From: Gordionus sp. m RMFG-2023
Taxonomy: Eukaryota; Nematomorpha; Gordioida; Chordodea; Parachordodidae
Reading direction: 5' to 3'
NCBI RefSeq assembly: GCF_954871325.1
Contig: NC_088775.1
Location: forward strand, 14,175,561-14,239,560
Length of the DNA stretch: 64,000 nucleotides
The position numbers and the translations under genes were made by a program. The notes under the pieces were generated by a model that searched no databases, had not been told where the DNA came from, and saw only the letters and a program-made list of their open reading frames with translations. This document shows, in pieces, positions 40,701 through 49,157 of this stretch (the stretch's first letter is position 1; every line of letters starts with the position of its first letter).

Positions 40701-43700
40701 GATAAATAAAAAGTAGGGAAAAATATCCCTTATTTAAAAAAAAGACTTGACAAAATTCCACAAATCGTTTTTCTAAGCATTTTTCGAAAAAATTGGAATA
40801 ATACTCATTTATATCCGGTAGTTTTTTGCCTGGATGACTTTTTGTCCGGGAATATTTATCCAAATTGGGAATTTGAAATAGGTGAAAAGAGATATACGTG
40901 CCTTGCTAACTTCCCATATTACTGAGACTAACTATTAATAATATTTTTTATATCCAACTAAACCATAATATAATATTGAAGAATTAAATAAAAATATTTT
41001 TGATGGAGCGAAGAAAAATAAATATTTCAAATTGTTTAAAAAATATTTTATTAAGGTTAAATCCTATTTAGTTTCAATTTTACATCATCCTTATAAATTA
41101 AAATGTTAAGTGAAATCGCCATGTTAATTTTATTTTTATCATTTTCAAAACAATAATTTTTGTGATATAAAATGTTTAAATATATTTAACCTTATTCAAA
41201 AATTTATGCTTTGATGTATAATATGACACGATTTTATACAAAGAAATTAGGTCCATTTAAAAAATTACAATTTACTCTTAATCTCATGAATATAAATGAC
41301 CTAAAAGACATTGAAAATTTAATACATTCCGGGGATATATTTGGAGGGAGCGGATCTCAAATACTTCCTTATAATTACACACGGCTACGCAATCTATCAA
41401 TTCATTTTATATAAGGTATAGCACTAGAAATCTGCAAAGTTAGGCCCGGCCCGGCCCGAACGGGCTTCAGGCCTAATTCTATTTAAACTAATCGGGTTCG
41501 GGCCGGGCCTAATATTTTTTAAAAAAATTCGGGCCGGGTCGGGTCGGACTTTAATTTTTTAAATATATCTAAATTTATCAATTTTATATTGAATTTTTTA
41601 TGTAAAATTAAAAATATTCGATTTTATTTATTGAAATTAAACGACATTTTGAGTAATTATAAAAATTAATTTCTATATTTAAATAAATTCAGGCTGTGCC
41701 AGGTCGTTAAATTTTTTAAAAAAAATTTCGGATTCGGGCCGGCAAAACTTTTTTTGAAAAAATTTCGGGAAGGGCTTGAAAAATTAGGCCCTATGCAGAT
41801 CACTGTATAGCACCCTTTTAAAAAGATCAAGAGGCATTTTTGCGTTTCTGTTCCATTGCCGTTCTGGCCAAAATACCGCTCCCGTTCTGTTCCATAGGTT
41901 GTGTAAAGTATCGAATAAATTTGACTGTCGAAAAATTTTCCAGTGAGATTTAAAACTTTCTACATAATTATTAATCTTATGACAAAACAGACAGTTAAAA
42001 TGATTTCAATTTTGATTTTTTAGAAAATATTTTTATGATCTTAAAATTACATAAAAATGATGGGCAATAATAATAGCCATGTAAATCAAACTGAAATTTA
42101 TTAATCAATGGTGTATTCATGAAAATTATTATTATATTTATAATTATGTAATTAATTAAAATTTTCTGAATATCGCTCCCGTCCCGTTCTATAATATTCT
42201 CTAAATTCTATTCCCAGAAGATAAAAATAAAATCGTTTTTTTAAGTAACATCTGTGGCCTAAGTAATTGAAAATATCACTCATCGCTAGATCAGGATCAG
42301 ATTTTTTTCTGAATATAACCACTGGATTTGTACACACGGGTATGATATACAGTAGATCGGAAGGGAGCTCATAATTCCGATAACATCATATTAATTAAAT
42401 TGGCATTGCATTTTAACAAAATTTGGATCTTTGTCTAATCAAATTGTTATTTCCAAAAACTGTGAGTTTTAACATTCCCAAGGAAAAGAAGTATTGTGTT
42501 TGGCATGGTCACTTCTATCTTTCTAGTTAGAGATTTTAAAATATGTAGGTATATTATTTAATAGGCTCATTCAAAAAGAATACGAATGGACTAATAAATT
42601 GTTCTTATTCAATTTCTTTAAACAAATTAAATAATTTACTATTCGTGTTTGTAGGAATAGTAAAATATATGCTATTCCTATCTGATTGATATAATTATAA
42701 ATAGTAAATTATTCGATTCCCTCAAAAGCAAATCCAATAATTCATTATTCAAATTAATATTTGTTTTGAATAGGCCTAGTATTTACAAATCGTTATCTTA
42801 CCATCATATATATAAAAGAATGTATTTTTTAATATTGGAGTCAACATAGTATTTCATAATTTTATATATTTTGTCGCAAATTTTGGACATGTTATCTTCA
42901 ATTATGGAAAGTGCCTTGCATTATTATAAATAATGACAAATATCAATTATTAATATTTAATCTAATCTTTAAAAAAAATTTTTTTAACAAGTTCTGCAAT
43001 TATTTTTTTTTATATTAAAAGTATATGAAGTAATAATAAATCATCATAATACTATAATCCATTTAATAACTTTAAATTCGACGTTAAACAACTTGTATAT
43101 AATATTTATATAATATGATTAAAAAATTGGTCCAATAAAACTCACTATTATGACCTCATAAATGTGAACTCGCCATATTTTGAAAAATTTCAATTCTTTT
43201 TTGCTGTCCGGGTATTTTTTTAAAAAAATTCTATATCCACTTATAAATAAAGGAATTAAATAATATGGCCAGAGGATTTGAAAAATCTTTTCTTACACAA
43301 ATATTCCTTATATTACAATATATGGGTTACTTTGGAGTAAATTACTAATAAAAGAGGATTAGAACTCAAAATTGTAAACCGATAAATATTATTTAACCCT
43401 AACCCTCAATTTGAGGGGGCAAATTTTGTTTATTATATAAGAGACTTTTATTTTATATTTTCTGATCATTTAGATAGAGATCACTGTTGATATATAATAT
43501 AATTTTTTAGAAATTTTTTTTTACCCGAACCCCTTTGCCGAATTTTTATACAGAGAAATTAGGAATATATATTAATTCTTTTATAATTTTTCTTGGGGTA
43601 ATTTGTTTATGTTTGTAGTTTTTTTCCCATCATTTATCCACTAGTCTAATATATTTTTTCCCCCCAAATTCGACTACACGATTTTTGAACAAATTTCATT

Positions 43701-45647
43701 GAAAACTCCAAATTTTATTTTTTAAAAAAATCTACAATTTTGTTGATTTTCAAAGATTCTTGCTCAAAATTTTAAGCGAAAAACATCTTCATACTCATTT
43801 GAAGATTTTTATTAAAACCCTCCTATAAAGTAATATACCTTAATTTCTTTAAATATACCCGAGCCGGACCTAAAAATATTTTTTAAAAAAAATAGCGTCG
43901 GGCCATACTTTAAAACCGAATATTTTGAATCACTCTTATTAGAAAAATTGAAAAATGAATGTAATATATCTTAGAAAATCCAAGCCGGGGAAAATTTTAT
44001 TTTAAAAAAAATCCTGGCCGGGCCGTGCAAACGGCATTTCTGCAAGTCTCTGATATTTATATATATTATTACTTGGAATAATCACAAAATAAATAATAGT
44101 CTTTTCAAAAATTATAAATATTATACCCGGCCATAACAATAAAAAGGTCCAATCTGTTCCAACTTTCTGCTAAATAAGTATTCTTCCCGTATATTCCCAT
44201 AGCTATCATTTTGATGACCAGTTCGACAGCAAAGAAAGCGAATATAAAATGGTCGAATAACATCAAAATTTTACATCTTCGCGATTCGCAAATCGCATCA
44301 TTGCAAGGTTGATACATGCCCAACGTGATACAATTTAACACTATAACCAACATGCTAATCTTTTCAAACCATGTTTACCATAAAGATATTTAGTTAAGGA
44401 GAAATTTGTAAATTTAAATATTCATTAGAAAGGAGCATCTAAAATGAAATGGTAAGTAATTATATAAAATGGTGTATCCTAACCATAATTTGGAACCTGT
44501 AGAATTCAGTTTTAGTTAAGAATAAATTGATAAATCTATCATTTTTAAAAAGAAGAATTTAGTTAATGAAATGAAAGAATAAAAATAACTATTATTATCA
44601 ATTATGTTATGGAGACTTAAGTTAAGTTGTGTAAATAAAATGAAAAGGCAAGTAATTATCATTCATGAAATAGATAATAAAAGACACAGCCTCGAACCTG
44701 TGCTAAAAAAAATATTCAAATTTAGGGATAATTTTTAAAATCGGTTTTATTTCCGGTTCAAGTCTTGAAAAAAAAATCAAAAATTTTTAGATTATTACTA
44801 AATTCCCATGTTTCAGATACAGGCACAGAGTTCTGTTTAAGTTAAGGATAAATTGATAAATATTAAAGTTCTTAAAAAAGGATTATAAGTTAAATAGTAT
44901 AAATCTATTGAGAGGACAAATAAATATTGTTATTATCATTTAAGAAATGGAGGCTCATAACCAGGTTTTGGAAAATCTAAATCAAAAAGGGTTTCGGTGC
45001 CGAATATTTATTTTTTTTAAAAAATGGCTCTGTTCCTATTTAAAGGGGGATTGTATCAGATTCCTAGATTTGGCGCACTTTCCAAAGTTCCGGTTACTAA
45101 AACTATTTAATAAACATTCTATAATTAATTGCACTTATGAAGTTACCGATTTTTGTTTCTAGTAATTTTAAAGTAGATTCTAGTGCCGATTCATAGAATT
45201 GTTCGGGTTTCAAGTACGGGTTCTTGTTTTTGGTTATTAACTCTTATCATAACCTTCTTAAAATCTTTTACAGTGATAAAAGAAGAATTGTACTAAAATG
45301 CCTTACTACCCAAATTCAAATATTTTCGTTTCACTAATAAAATGAATGAAATTTATATAAAAAAAAGGATATGGAGATTTCACCATGTTGATGCACATCT
45401 TTCGTACGCGATTTTGTTTAGTGATACAACAAAATGATAGAGGAACAAATTCAGGCAGGTTTGAATGTTTTGGAGATGATAAAACAACTGCATTATCGGT
45501 TGAAGCTTGTATGTGTATGGCGCCTCGATCGTTAGAATGGACCTTATCCCATTCTATATTGACCTCGTTTGGGGTTGGATATTTAAAATTTTGTCCATTG
45601 GGTAAACTATTTATCGATGAGTTATAATAGCTATCTTTGTTTATCAT
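15033..45647 (-). CDS. Cav3: T-type (Cav3) voltage-gated calcium channel alpha-1 subunit, complete, 33 exons
   Basis: Pore-forming alpha-1 subunit of a low-voltage-activated calcium channel in the plasma membrane. Exons, 5' to 3': 45647-45373, 44372-44127, 40519-40422, 39616-39442, 37746-37636, 37568-37391, 37327-36728, 32292-32131, 31945-31794, 31567-31382, 29142-29025, 28579-28427, 27213-27150, 26697-26399, 26343-26204, 26090-25539, 25424-25307, 25142-25102, 25046-24923, 24862-24609, 24545-24419, 21247-21119, 21072-20983, 20869-20653, 18251-18100, 17996-17887, 17794-17664, 17621-17472, 17183-17062, 17003-16836, 16704-16609, 16553-16472, 15694-15033. They total 6,282 nt, an exact multiple of three, giving 2,093 aa; human Cav3 proteins are somewhat longer. 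All introns are GT-AG except intron 1 (AT-AC). The filter residues are E366, E772, D1446 and D1751, the EEDD pattern of T-type channels. The ATG at 45647 follows an in-frame stop and leaves about 92 residues before domain I, close to the human N-terminus. Exons 1, 18 and 33 are the least certain. Confidence 0.97.
16836..18251 (-). CDS. Cav3: Cav3 domain IV (exons 25-30)
   Basis: Residues 1537-1814. Exon 25: [16 protein letters not shown], then IVS1 ([20 protein letters not shown]). Exon 26: IVS2. Exons 27-28: IVS3, the IVS4 sensor and IVS5. These two exons are separated by a 42-nt intron lying inside IVS4; splicing restores [20 protein letters not shown]. Exon 28 ends [10 protein letters not shown]. 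Exon 29: [14 protein letters not shown] and the filter [11 protein letters not shown] with the domain IV aspartate. Exon 30: DTLREDCD, then IVS6 ([20 protein letters not shown]) and MKHLEESNK. The match to vertebrate Cav3 domain IV is near-continuous over these exons. Confidence 0.96.
17622..17663 (-). other. 42-nt intron inside the IVS4 voltage sensor
   Basis: GT...TTTTAG intron between exons 27 and 28. Removing it turns AGA-G/TT-CTG into the arginine-valine-leucine of RIARVLKLL. The intron is a multiple of three and has no in-frame stop, so unspliced RNA stays open and would insert 14 residues ([14 protein letters not shown]) between two S4 positive charges. Confidence 0.93.
18252..20652 (-). 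other. Cav3 intron 24 (2.4 kb)
   Basis: A+T-rich intron between IIIS6 and the IVS1 exon, with scattered G runs (about 18361, 19019, 19327). A CAGTGGCGTA motif at 18344 and a GACTACGCTCCTAG motif ending near 19360 could be the ends of an old DNA transposon. I could not find a matching target duplication and do not call one. Confidence 0.5.
20653..25046 (-). CDS. Cav3: Cav3 domain III (exons 19-24)
   Basis: Residues 1223-1537. Exon 19: [20 protein letters not shown] (IIIS1). Exon 20: IIIS2-IIIS4, with [18 protein letters not shown] and the sensor [15 protein letters not shown]. Exon 21: [16 protein letters not shown] and IIIS5, ending FGILGVQ. Exon 22 starts [13 protein letters not shown] and ends KYNFDNLGQ. 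Exon 23 is the pore, with aspartate in [19 protein letters not shown]. Exon 24: IIIS6 with [19 protein letters not shown], then a charged III-IV linker ending [12 protein letters not shown]. Introns here are mostly tiny (46, 55, 60 and 63 nt). The exception is intron 21 (24418-21248), expanded by a 2.45-kb hAT element. Confidence 0.95.
21740..24192 (+). mobile_element. hAT DNA transposon (copy C) in Cav3 intron 21
   Basis: 2,453 bp bounded by inverted repeats CAGTGGCCCCTACA and TGTAGGGGCCACTG and by a perfect 8-bp target duplication TACTTATA (21732-21739 and 24193-24200). Plus-strand transposase pieces, antisense to the channel gene: [20 protein letters not shown] (22076-22273); [20 protein letters not shown] (about 22400-22613), whose VDGTYDVS resembles the first catalytic-aspartate region of ZMYM1/DUF4371-type hATs; 23181-23645; and [20 protein letters not shown] (about 23790-24006), the dimerisation domain. 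The frame is interrupted several times, so it is not autonomous. Long G runs lie just inside both ends. Confidence 0.9.
25102..28426 (-). CDS. Cav3: Cav3 II-III linker (exons 13-18)
   Basis: Residues 819-1223, a cytoplasmic serine-, asparagine- and basic-rich linker of low overall conservation. Exon 14 contains [16 protein letters not shown], which matches the LIIHTAATP motif I remember from vertebrate Cav3 II-III linkers and so anchors this low-similarity part. Exon 15 and exon 16 (552 nt) join through a codon split TT/A. Exon 17 reads [18 protein letters not shown]. Exon 18 is a 41-nt microexon encoding [12 protein letters not shown], the lead-in to IIIS1. The coding span proper runs from 27213 to 25102; 28426-27214 is intron 12. 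The acceptor of exon 18 (25142) is the phase-consistent choice of two nearby AGs. Confidence 0.88.
26886..26956 (-). repeat. tRNA-like sequence (SINE head or tRNA pseudogene) in Cav3 intron 13
   Basis: 71 nt on the minus strand with box-A-like TGGCTCAACGGTTAG and box-B-like GGTTCCAGATCC. TTCGGGT at the start can pair with ATCCGAG at the end over 7 positions, with wobbles. The T stem is poor, so I do not call a functional tRNA. Confidence 0.4.
28427..32292 (-). CDS. Cav3: Cav3 domain II (exons 8-12)
   Basis: Residues 562-818. Exon 8 contains [18 protein letters not shown] (IIS1) and SMGIEYHNQ. Exon 9 holds IIS2-IIS3 ([27 protein letters not shown]). Exon 10 is the IIS4 sensor [20 protein letters not shown] and IIS5. 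Exon 11 starts with [12 protein letters not shown], then [16 protein letters not shown]. Exon 12 has the pore glutamate in ILTQEDWN and IIS6, ending in [14 protein letters not shown] first-pass acceptor for exon 11 at 29134 was replaced by 29142, because only the latter keeps phase and restores the family residues SILGM. Intron 10 (31381-29143) carries a hAT element and a MITE. Confidence 0.95.
29706..29880. mobile_element. MITE, TTTATAGTAAACG-type ends, second copy
   Basis: Extended inverted repeat in Cav3 intron 10: the TTTATAGTAAACG/ATCAC and GCAAGCAAATA...GGTAAAATTTA blocks near 29713-29768 recur inverted at about 29820-29879. Its last 8 bases, CTATAAAT, served as the target of the hAT element that follows directly. 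Confidence 0.55.
29881..30799 (-). mobile_element. Deleted hAT element with BED finger remnant (copy D)
   Basis: 919 bp in Cav3 intron 10. Ends TAGGCCTATTCAAAA and TTTTTGAATAGGCCTA, perfect 8-bp duplication CTATAAAT (29873-29880 and 30800-30807). Both sides carry dense ATTCGAATCGAAT-type subterminal repeats. A minus-strand frame at 30396-30106 reads [20 protein letters not shown] and then [12 protein letters not shown], followed by [10 protein letters not shown]. This C-x2-C...H-x4-H arrangement is a BED zinc finger, the DNA-binding N-terminus of many hAT transposases. The catalytic part is missing. Confidence 0.85.
34020..34374. mobile_element. Long-inverted-repeat MITE in Cav3 intron 7
   Basis: About 110 bp at the left (from ATGAGCTCCAATGACATA, through CCTAGACTGACGATTCATTC, to the AAATCAGCTGGA block) recurs inverted at 34276-34374. 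The spacer is about 150 bp. No coding capacity and no certain target duplication. RNA read through it could fold into a long hairpin. Confidence 0.6.
35439..35647. mobile_element. Palindromic hAT-type MITE (family P), copy 2, reference copy
   Basis: 209 bp, ends TAGTGTTGCTAAAAA and TTTTTAATAACACCA, perfect 8-bp target duplication GCATAGAG (35431-35438 and 35648-35655). The unit is largely self-complementary: GATTTTTAAAAACGGCCCG against CGGGCGTTTTTAAAAAATTG. It lies in Cav3 intron 7. The duplication assigns the family to hAT. Confidence 0.78.
35785..36032. repeat. G-run-bearing inverted-repeat unit
   Basis: CACAGG followed by a 16-G run at the left, and GAGGCCCCTGTGTA at the right, with TACACAGGAGCTCGAG just inside the left G run. 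It may be an old DNA-transposon derivative; boundaries are not fixed and no target duplication was found. Confidence 0.35.
36050..36223. mobile_element. MITE related to hAT copy D
   Basis: 174 bp; TGGGTCTATCCAAGAACGAA at the left and TTTTTGAATAGGCCTA at the right match the ends of the 29881-30799 element, with the same CGAAT-rich subterminal sequence. The target duplication is not recognisable. Confidence 0.55.
36728..45647 (-). CDS. Cav3: Cav3 N-terminus, domain I and I-II linker (exons 1-7)
   Basis: Residues 1-561. Exon 1 carries the cytoplasmic N-terminus, ending in [11 protein letters not shown]. Exon 2 opens with [18 protein letters not shown] (IS1) and runs through IS2 to [12 protein letters not shown] (IS3). 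Exon 3 is the IS4 sensor ([17 protein letters not shown]). Exon 4 gives IS5 with [18 protein letters not shown]. Exons 5-6 are the long cysteine-bearing extracellular loop ([11 protein letters not shown]) and the start of the pore loop. Exon 7 (600 nt) has the filter [15 protein letters not shown]6 with [19 protein letters not shown], and the linker. The linker keeps [14 protein letters not shown], the gating-brake helix region typical of T-type channels, but I see no histidine-rich run like that of vertebrate Cav3.1 and Cav3.2. Confidence 0.95.
37885..38290. mobile_element. GGGCCGGG-rich hAT-type MITE in Cav3 intron 4
   Basis: Ends TAAAGGTCTGAAAATG and CATTACAGATCTCTA form a worn inverted repeat. 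Flanks TTTGCAAT and CTTGCGAT agree at 6 of 8. The interior has GACCGGCCCG, GGCCCGGTT and similar motifs. Confidence 0.5.
38525..39058. mobile_element. Palindromic MITE (family P), copy 3, split by a SINE-like insertion
   Basis: Outer ends TGGTGTTGGTAAACG and CATTTAACGACACTA with flanks ACTTTAAT and ACTTAAAT (7 of 8). The left and centre match family P up to about 38685. The right arm resumes at about 39001 (TTTTGGCTAAAG). The intervening piece is a younger insertion. Confidence 0.65.
38686..38999 (+). repeat. SINE-like unit with tRNA-type head, nested in family P MITE
   Basis: Starts GAGTAATGATGCACG and ends ATATCATTACCC, an inverted-repeat-like pair. Inside are a box-A-like TGGCCTAGTAGG (38766) and box-B-like GGTTCAAATCC (38810). 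The 3' part ATTTTAATAAACTTTGGTCG and TTGTTTAGCAAGTGG is shared with the 3720-4140 unit. It combines SINE-like internal promoter boxes with terminal inverted repeats, so its class is unsettled. Confidence 0.5.
41425..41805. mobile_element. GGGCCGGG-rich hAT-type MITE (reference copy) in Cav3 intron 2
   Basis: 381 bp, ends TAGAAATCTGCA and TGCAGATCACTG, perfect 8-bp target duplication TATAGCAC (41417-41424 and 41806-41813). Arrays of CCCGGCCC and GGGCCGGG motifs sit inside both ends; the middle is A+T-rich. No coding capacity. Confidence 0.78.
42562..42778. mobile_element. MITE related to hAT copy D in Cav3 intron 2
   Basis: 217 bp; TAGGCTCATTCAAAAAG and TTGTTTTGAATAGGCCTA are the same terminal repeat as the element at 29881. 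Flanks TTATTTAA and GTATTTAC share the central TATTTA, consistent with a worn duplication. Confidence 0.6.
43850..44052. mobile_element. GGGCCGGG-rich MITE, left end missing
   Basis: The right end TGCAAGTCTCTG is of the same type as the 41425 element (CAGAGACTTGCA when reversed), with GGCCGGGCCG and GAGCCGGACC motifs inside. No matching left terminus was found. Confidence 0.4.
44373..45372 (-). other. U12-type AT-AC intron (Cav3 intron 1)
   Basis: On the minus strand the donor after AAATCTCC is ATATCCTTTT, the exact minor-class AT-AC 5' splice site. The 3' end has the branch motif TCCTTAAC about 20 nt upstream of an AC followed by the exon. The intron is 1,000 nt. Splicing here rebuilds the codon CC/A and gives [12 protein letters not shown], the conserved N-P-W-F-E lead into IS1. 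No GT-AG choice nearby restores it: the acceptor AAAAG/ATTAGC would drop WFEK. Minor introns at conserved positions are known in voltage-gated sodium and calcium channel genes. Confidence 0.9.
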
Positions 45648-48036
45648 TTGTATCAATGGTAAGTGTATACGTGTCACAATTCATTTATATTTCTAGGTTA
45701 GAATGCAATCTAATTATAAAAGTCCATTTTGAATTCTTTTCATAATAAATGACTCTACAATGAAATAATAAAAATATTAATTATAATTTTGAATTTGAAA
45801 TTAGTCAAAAAATTATATTTTTACGTAAATGGAGTACATTCTTATTTGACATATTTCCTGATTATATTCCCTTTTTTTATATAATCCATCTATTCTGCAC
45901 TTACAGATAGATCTCTTTTAAGATAAGAATGCAGTTGCTATAATAAAACCTTCATTTAATTTTTTTTTTCCTCTTTTGAATAAAATCTCCACCATTTTCT
46001 AATTTCCATTGGGTAAGTAACTCCATTTTAATTCTTTCTTAGAAAAAAATATTTTTAATTCCATTTATTTACCAAGAGTATCTAATATTAGATGATTTGT
46101 TCCCAAACTATTTATTTTTAAATAGTGATTTTCCATATATAATTTCCAAATGAAAACCTACAAAAAAATTGTTGAGAATTTTGACTGAAACAAAATAACC
46201 TAATAATTTACTACAAAGGTTTTTAAATAACTAGTATACTTTTTCTTTATATTGGAATTATAATTATATTAAATATTTGTTTTTGAGTCCCTTTTAAAGA
46301 ATTATAAAATCGATAAAAATTGAAATTTTGATAAAATTTTATCAATTTTTTTACTATGTTAGTCCTTAACTTAAGTATATAATATTATATCATAGCAGAT
46401 AATATTGTTCTTACTTAAAAAGATTTTAATAAACTTGTTTTTAATCTTTTTCGTTTATTAAATTTTTATAGAAATTATTTTATATTAAATATTCAATATG
46501 TAAATATTACCAAACATTATATGTATTTTCAAATAATTTATAAAATTCTAAACAAAGATTTAATTATATTAATAATATTTTTTTAACCCTTTAACATCTG
46601 TTCATTTGGTTTAAATTTTTTTATATATTAAAAACATGAATTCTTCTATTTCCTATTGATAATAAATCAATTTTTTTGAAATATTTTATTACAAATTATC
46701 TCAATTAATATATTTTTCTAATAAGTATAGTAAATAGTAGTATAATTAAGGTTTAAAATTACAGAATTATTATGACATTTTAGTGTAATTGATCTTTAAG
46801 CTCATTTTCTATATATTAATCTTTTTATCATTTTTGATCTTGCCAAAAAGTATGTTGAATTAAACTTTTGATGTTTTTGAGTTTGGATTTCGTTTGGGAT
46901 ACTTAGATAATTAATGCTTATACACCTAACTAGAAGAGCCCTGAAAATCGTATATTTAAAAGCCCGAGCTCAGTACGACTTTTTATACATTTAACGAGCC
47001 CAGTCTGATTTTCATTTTATTCTAAAACCCAGTCAGGGCTGATTTATCGATATTGGGTCGGTTTGGTGCAGGGATTATTTATATTTTTAAAAATATAATT
47101 TTAAAATTACTACTTGAAAAAGATATTTTGGTATGGCTAGCACAACAAATGTTATTCTGCGTATATATTATAATATATTAAACAAATAATTTGTGGGAAA
47201 TTTATTTTTTTTAAAAAATGCTTATAATTTCAAAGTTTTAGATTATGTCTGGATTTCCATCCCAGACAAGAACAATTATTTTATAGGAAAAATAATGAGG
47301 CATGCAGAATAATTAATCAAATTCGTGGATGATTATGTAAGTAACAATGAATGGGATCTTATATACACACGCCTGTTGGAATTGTTGCCTCTTTTGTAAT
47401 GGCTCATTTCTTTCTTTTGTAATCAAAAATGTTAAAATTGCTATGTTAGGTCATAGCTAGAATTTGTTTCAAAATATAGGGGCGATTTTGAAAATCATAT
47501 TAGAGGGTTGAGGGTTATTTGTAATTTTATTATTTTAGTTATATTCAAAAAAATATTACTTAACATTGTAATTGGTACAACTGTTTAGGCATAAAAAAAA
47601 TATTTAATTTCGTAATATATTTTAAAAATATATTTATTTAGGCGACTAATTATATTCAAATGATCATATAAAACCATCCGGTTTAATTTATTCTCATTTT
47701 TAAAAGCAAACCATTATTATTATATAGTGGAATATTTTAGGTTTGAATATTGATAATGATAGTAATAAAAAATGGTTATATATGAAAGGCTTCTTTTTTT
47801 AAAAATTTCATTAAACAAAACTTTTACGAGCTATACACAAAGTTATTAGTGATAATATTTTTGAAAAAAAACGTAAATTACAAATAAAATTGAGAAAAAG
47901 CTATAAAATTATATTGATTTGAAAAATTATAAACTATTCCGATTTTATAGATATTTTTTTTTAAAATATTCAATGTGATTTGTGATTATGTAGTCAAAAT
48001 AATATATAGAATACAAGTCATAAATTTAGAGTTAAA
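45648..48036. other. Upstream region of Cav3, no assigned promoter
   Basis: A+T-rich; an in-frame stop lies shortly before the proposed start codon. No promoter element, CpG cluster or further coding exon can be supported. 5' untranslated exons could lie here. Confidence 0.4.
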
Positions 48037-48243
48037 ATATTCTTTCGCAATTTTAATCATCTACATCTAGTACTTGAATGAAATCAAAAGCAGGTTAGTT
48101 CAAAGCTAAACTTAGAAAGCTAGGGTTTGTATTGGCATAAATATTCTTTCGCAATTTTAATCATCTACATCTAGTACTTGAATGAAATCAAAAGCAGGTT
48201 ACTTCAAAGCTAAAATTAGAAAGCTAGGGTTTGTATTGGCATA
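48037..48243. repeat. 104-bp tandem duplication, two copies
   Basis: Two head-to-tail copies of a 104-bp unit beginning ATATTCTTTCGCAATTTT. They differ at only a few positions (for example GGTTAG against GGTTAC and AAACTTAG against AAAATTAG), so the duplication is recent. Not part of any gene I can see. Confidence 0.9.
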
Positions 48244-49157
48244 CATAATATATGTTGGATCAGGGGTGTTAAAAAAATCTACAAATGAATTTGATGATAT
48301 AGAATGTTTATCCATAGGGTTTACATATTCTTATAATTAATTTTTAATTGATAGTATAAAAATATTTTTAGAGTTAATTATTATATTCTAAAAACAAAAT
48401 TAATAAGGGATGCTTAGGTGGAGTCTATGGCCACCCTAAGAACCATTAACTGAAACTATTGTGTAAGACCAAAAATATTTTGCGCACATATATTTTGCAT
48501 AAAATTACTAAGTTACTAAAATATCCAGACAAAAATATCGAAAGAATTTTAAGTAATAACGTTTTTTAAAAGACTAGGGTCTGCATAGTCCCTTGAGCTT
48601 TGAAGGGTTACAAAATATAATTAAAAAATATTTAATATGAACTTAAAAATTAACTTGAAAAATTAAATATTCTTTTATTTAAAATATGTATTAAGAAGAT
48701 ATGAATATATAATTTTATATAAAAAAATTGTTGCAGATACGTCGATTTTCAGTAATGATACATAAAAAATCATTCTTAATAAAACTATGATAGCATGTGA
48801 GACCGGGGAGCATGCAAGCCCTAAGAGACTAACGTCAATAAAAAGAAAACTATATGATAGGATTGAATAAAAAATCATATCTCATTTTATTTCACTTATT
48901 TCCTTTTATGCTATCTATAAAATTAATTTCCTAAAAATATTATCAATTATAAAAGTATTAAAGTTTCGGGGAAAAAAATTTGGAAAAGGAGAAGCAACAT
49001 CCAGGGAAGAACCAGCTTTCCAATAAGGCGTTTTTGATCTGCAAAATATTGATTATTTTTAAATATTAAAAGGATATTTATATTATCGGGAACTATTTTA
49101 TTGATAAAAATAAGCCATAATGGATAGTAATTATAAAACATTAGTAAACTTTATTGA

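Noticed and set aside
44127-44361. GT-AG start of Cav3 exon 2 at the AAAAG just before ATTAGCATG
   Set aside because: It would delete the conserved WFEK lead into IS1. The AT-AC alternative restores it and has exact U12 signals.
44947-45162. 71-codon plus-strand frame in the AT-AC intron
   Set aside because: It lies opposite the channel gene within diverged internal repeats (motif ATAAATTGATAAAT seen twice nearby) and has no recognisable domain.
48037-48243. CRISPR-like repeat array
   Set aside because: Only two copies of a 104-bp unit with no spacers, in a eukaryotic genome: a simple tandem duplication.
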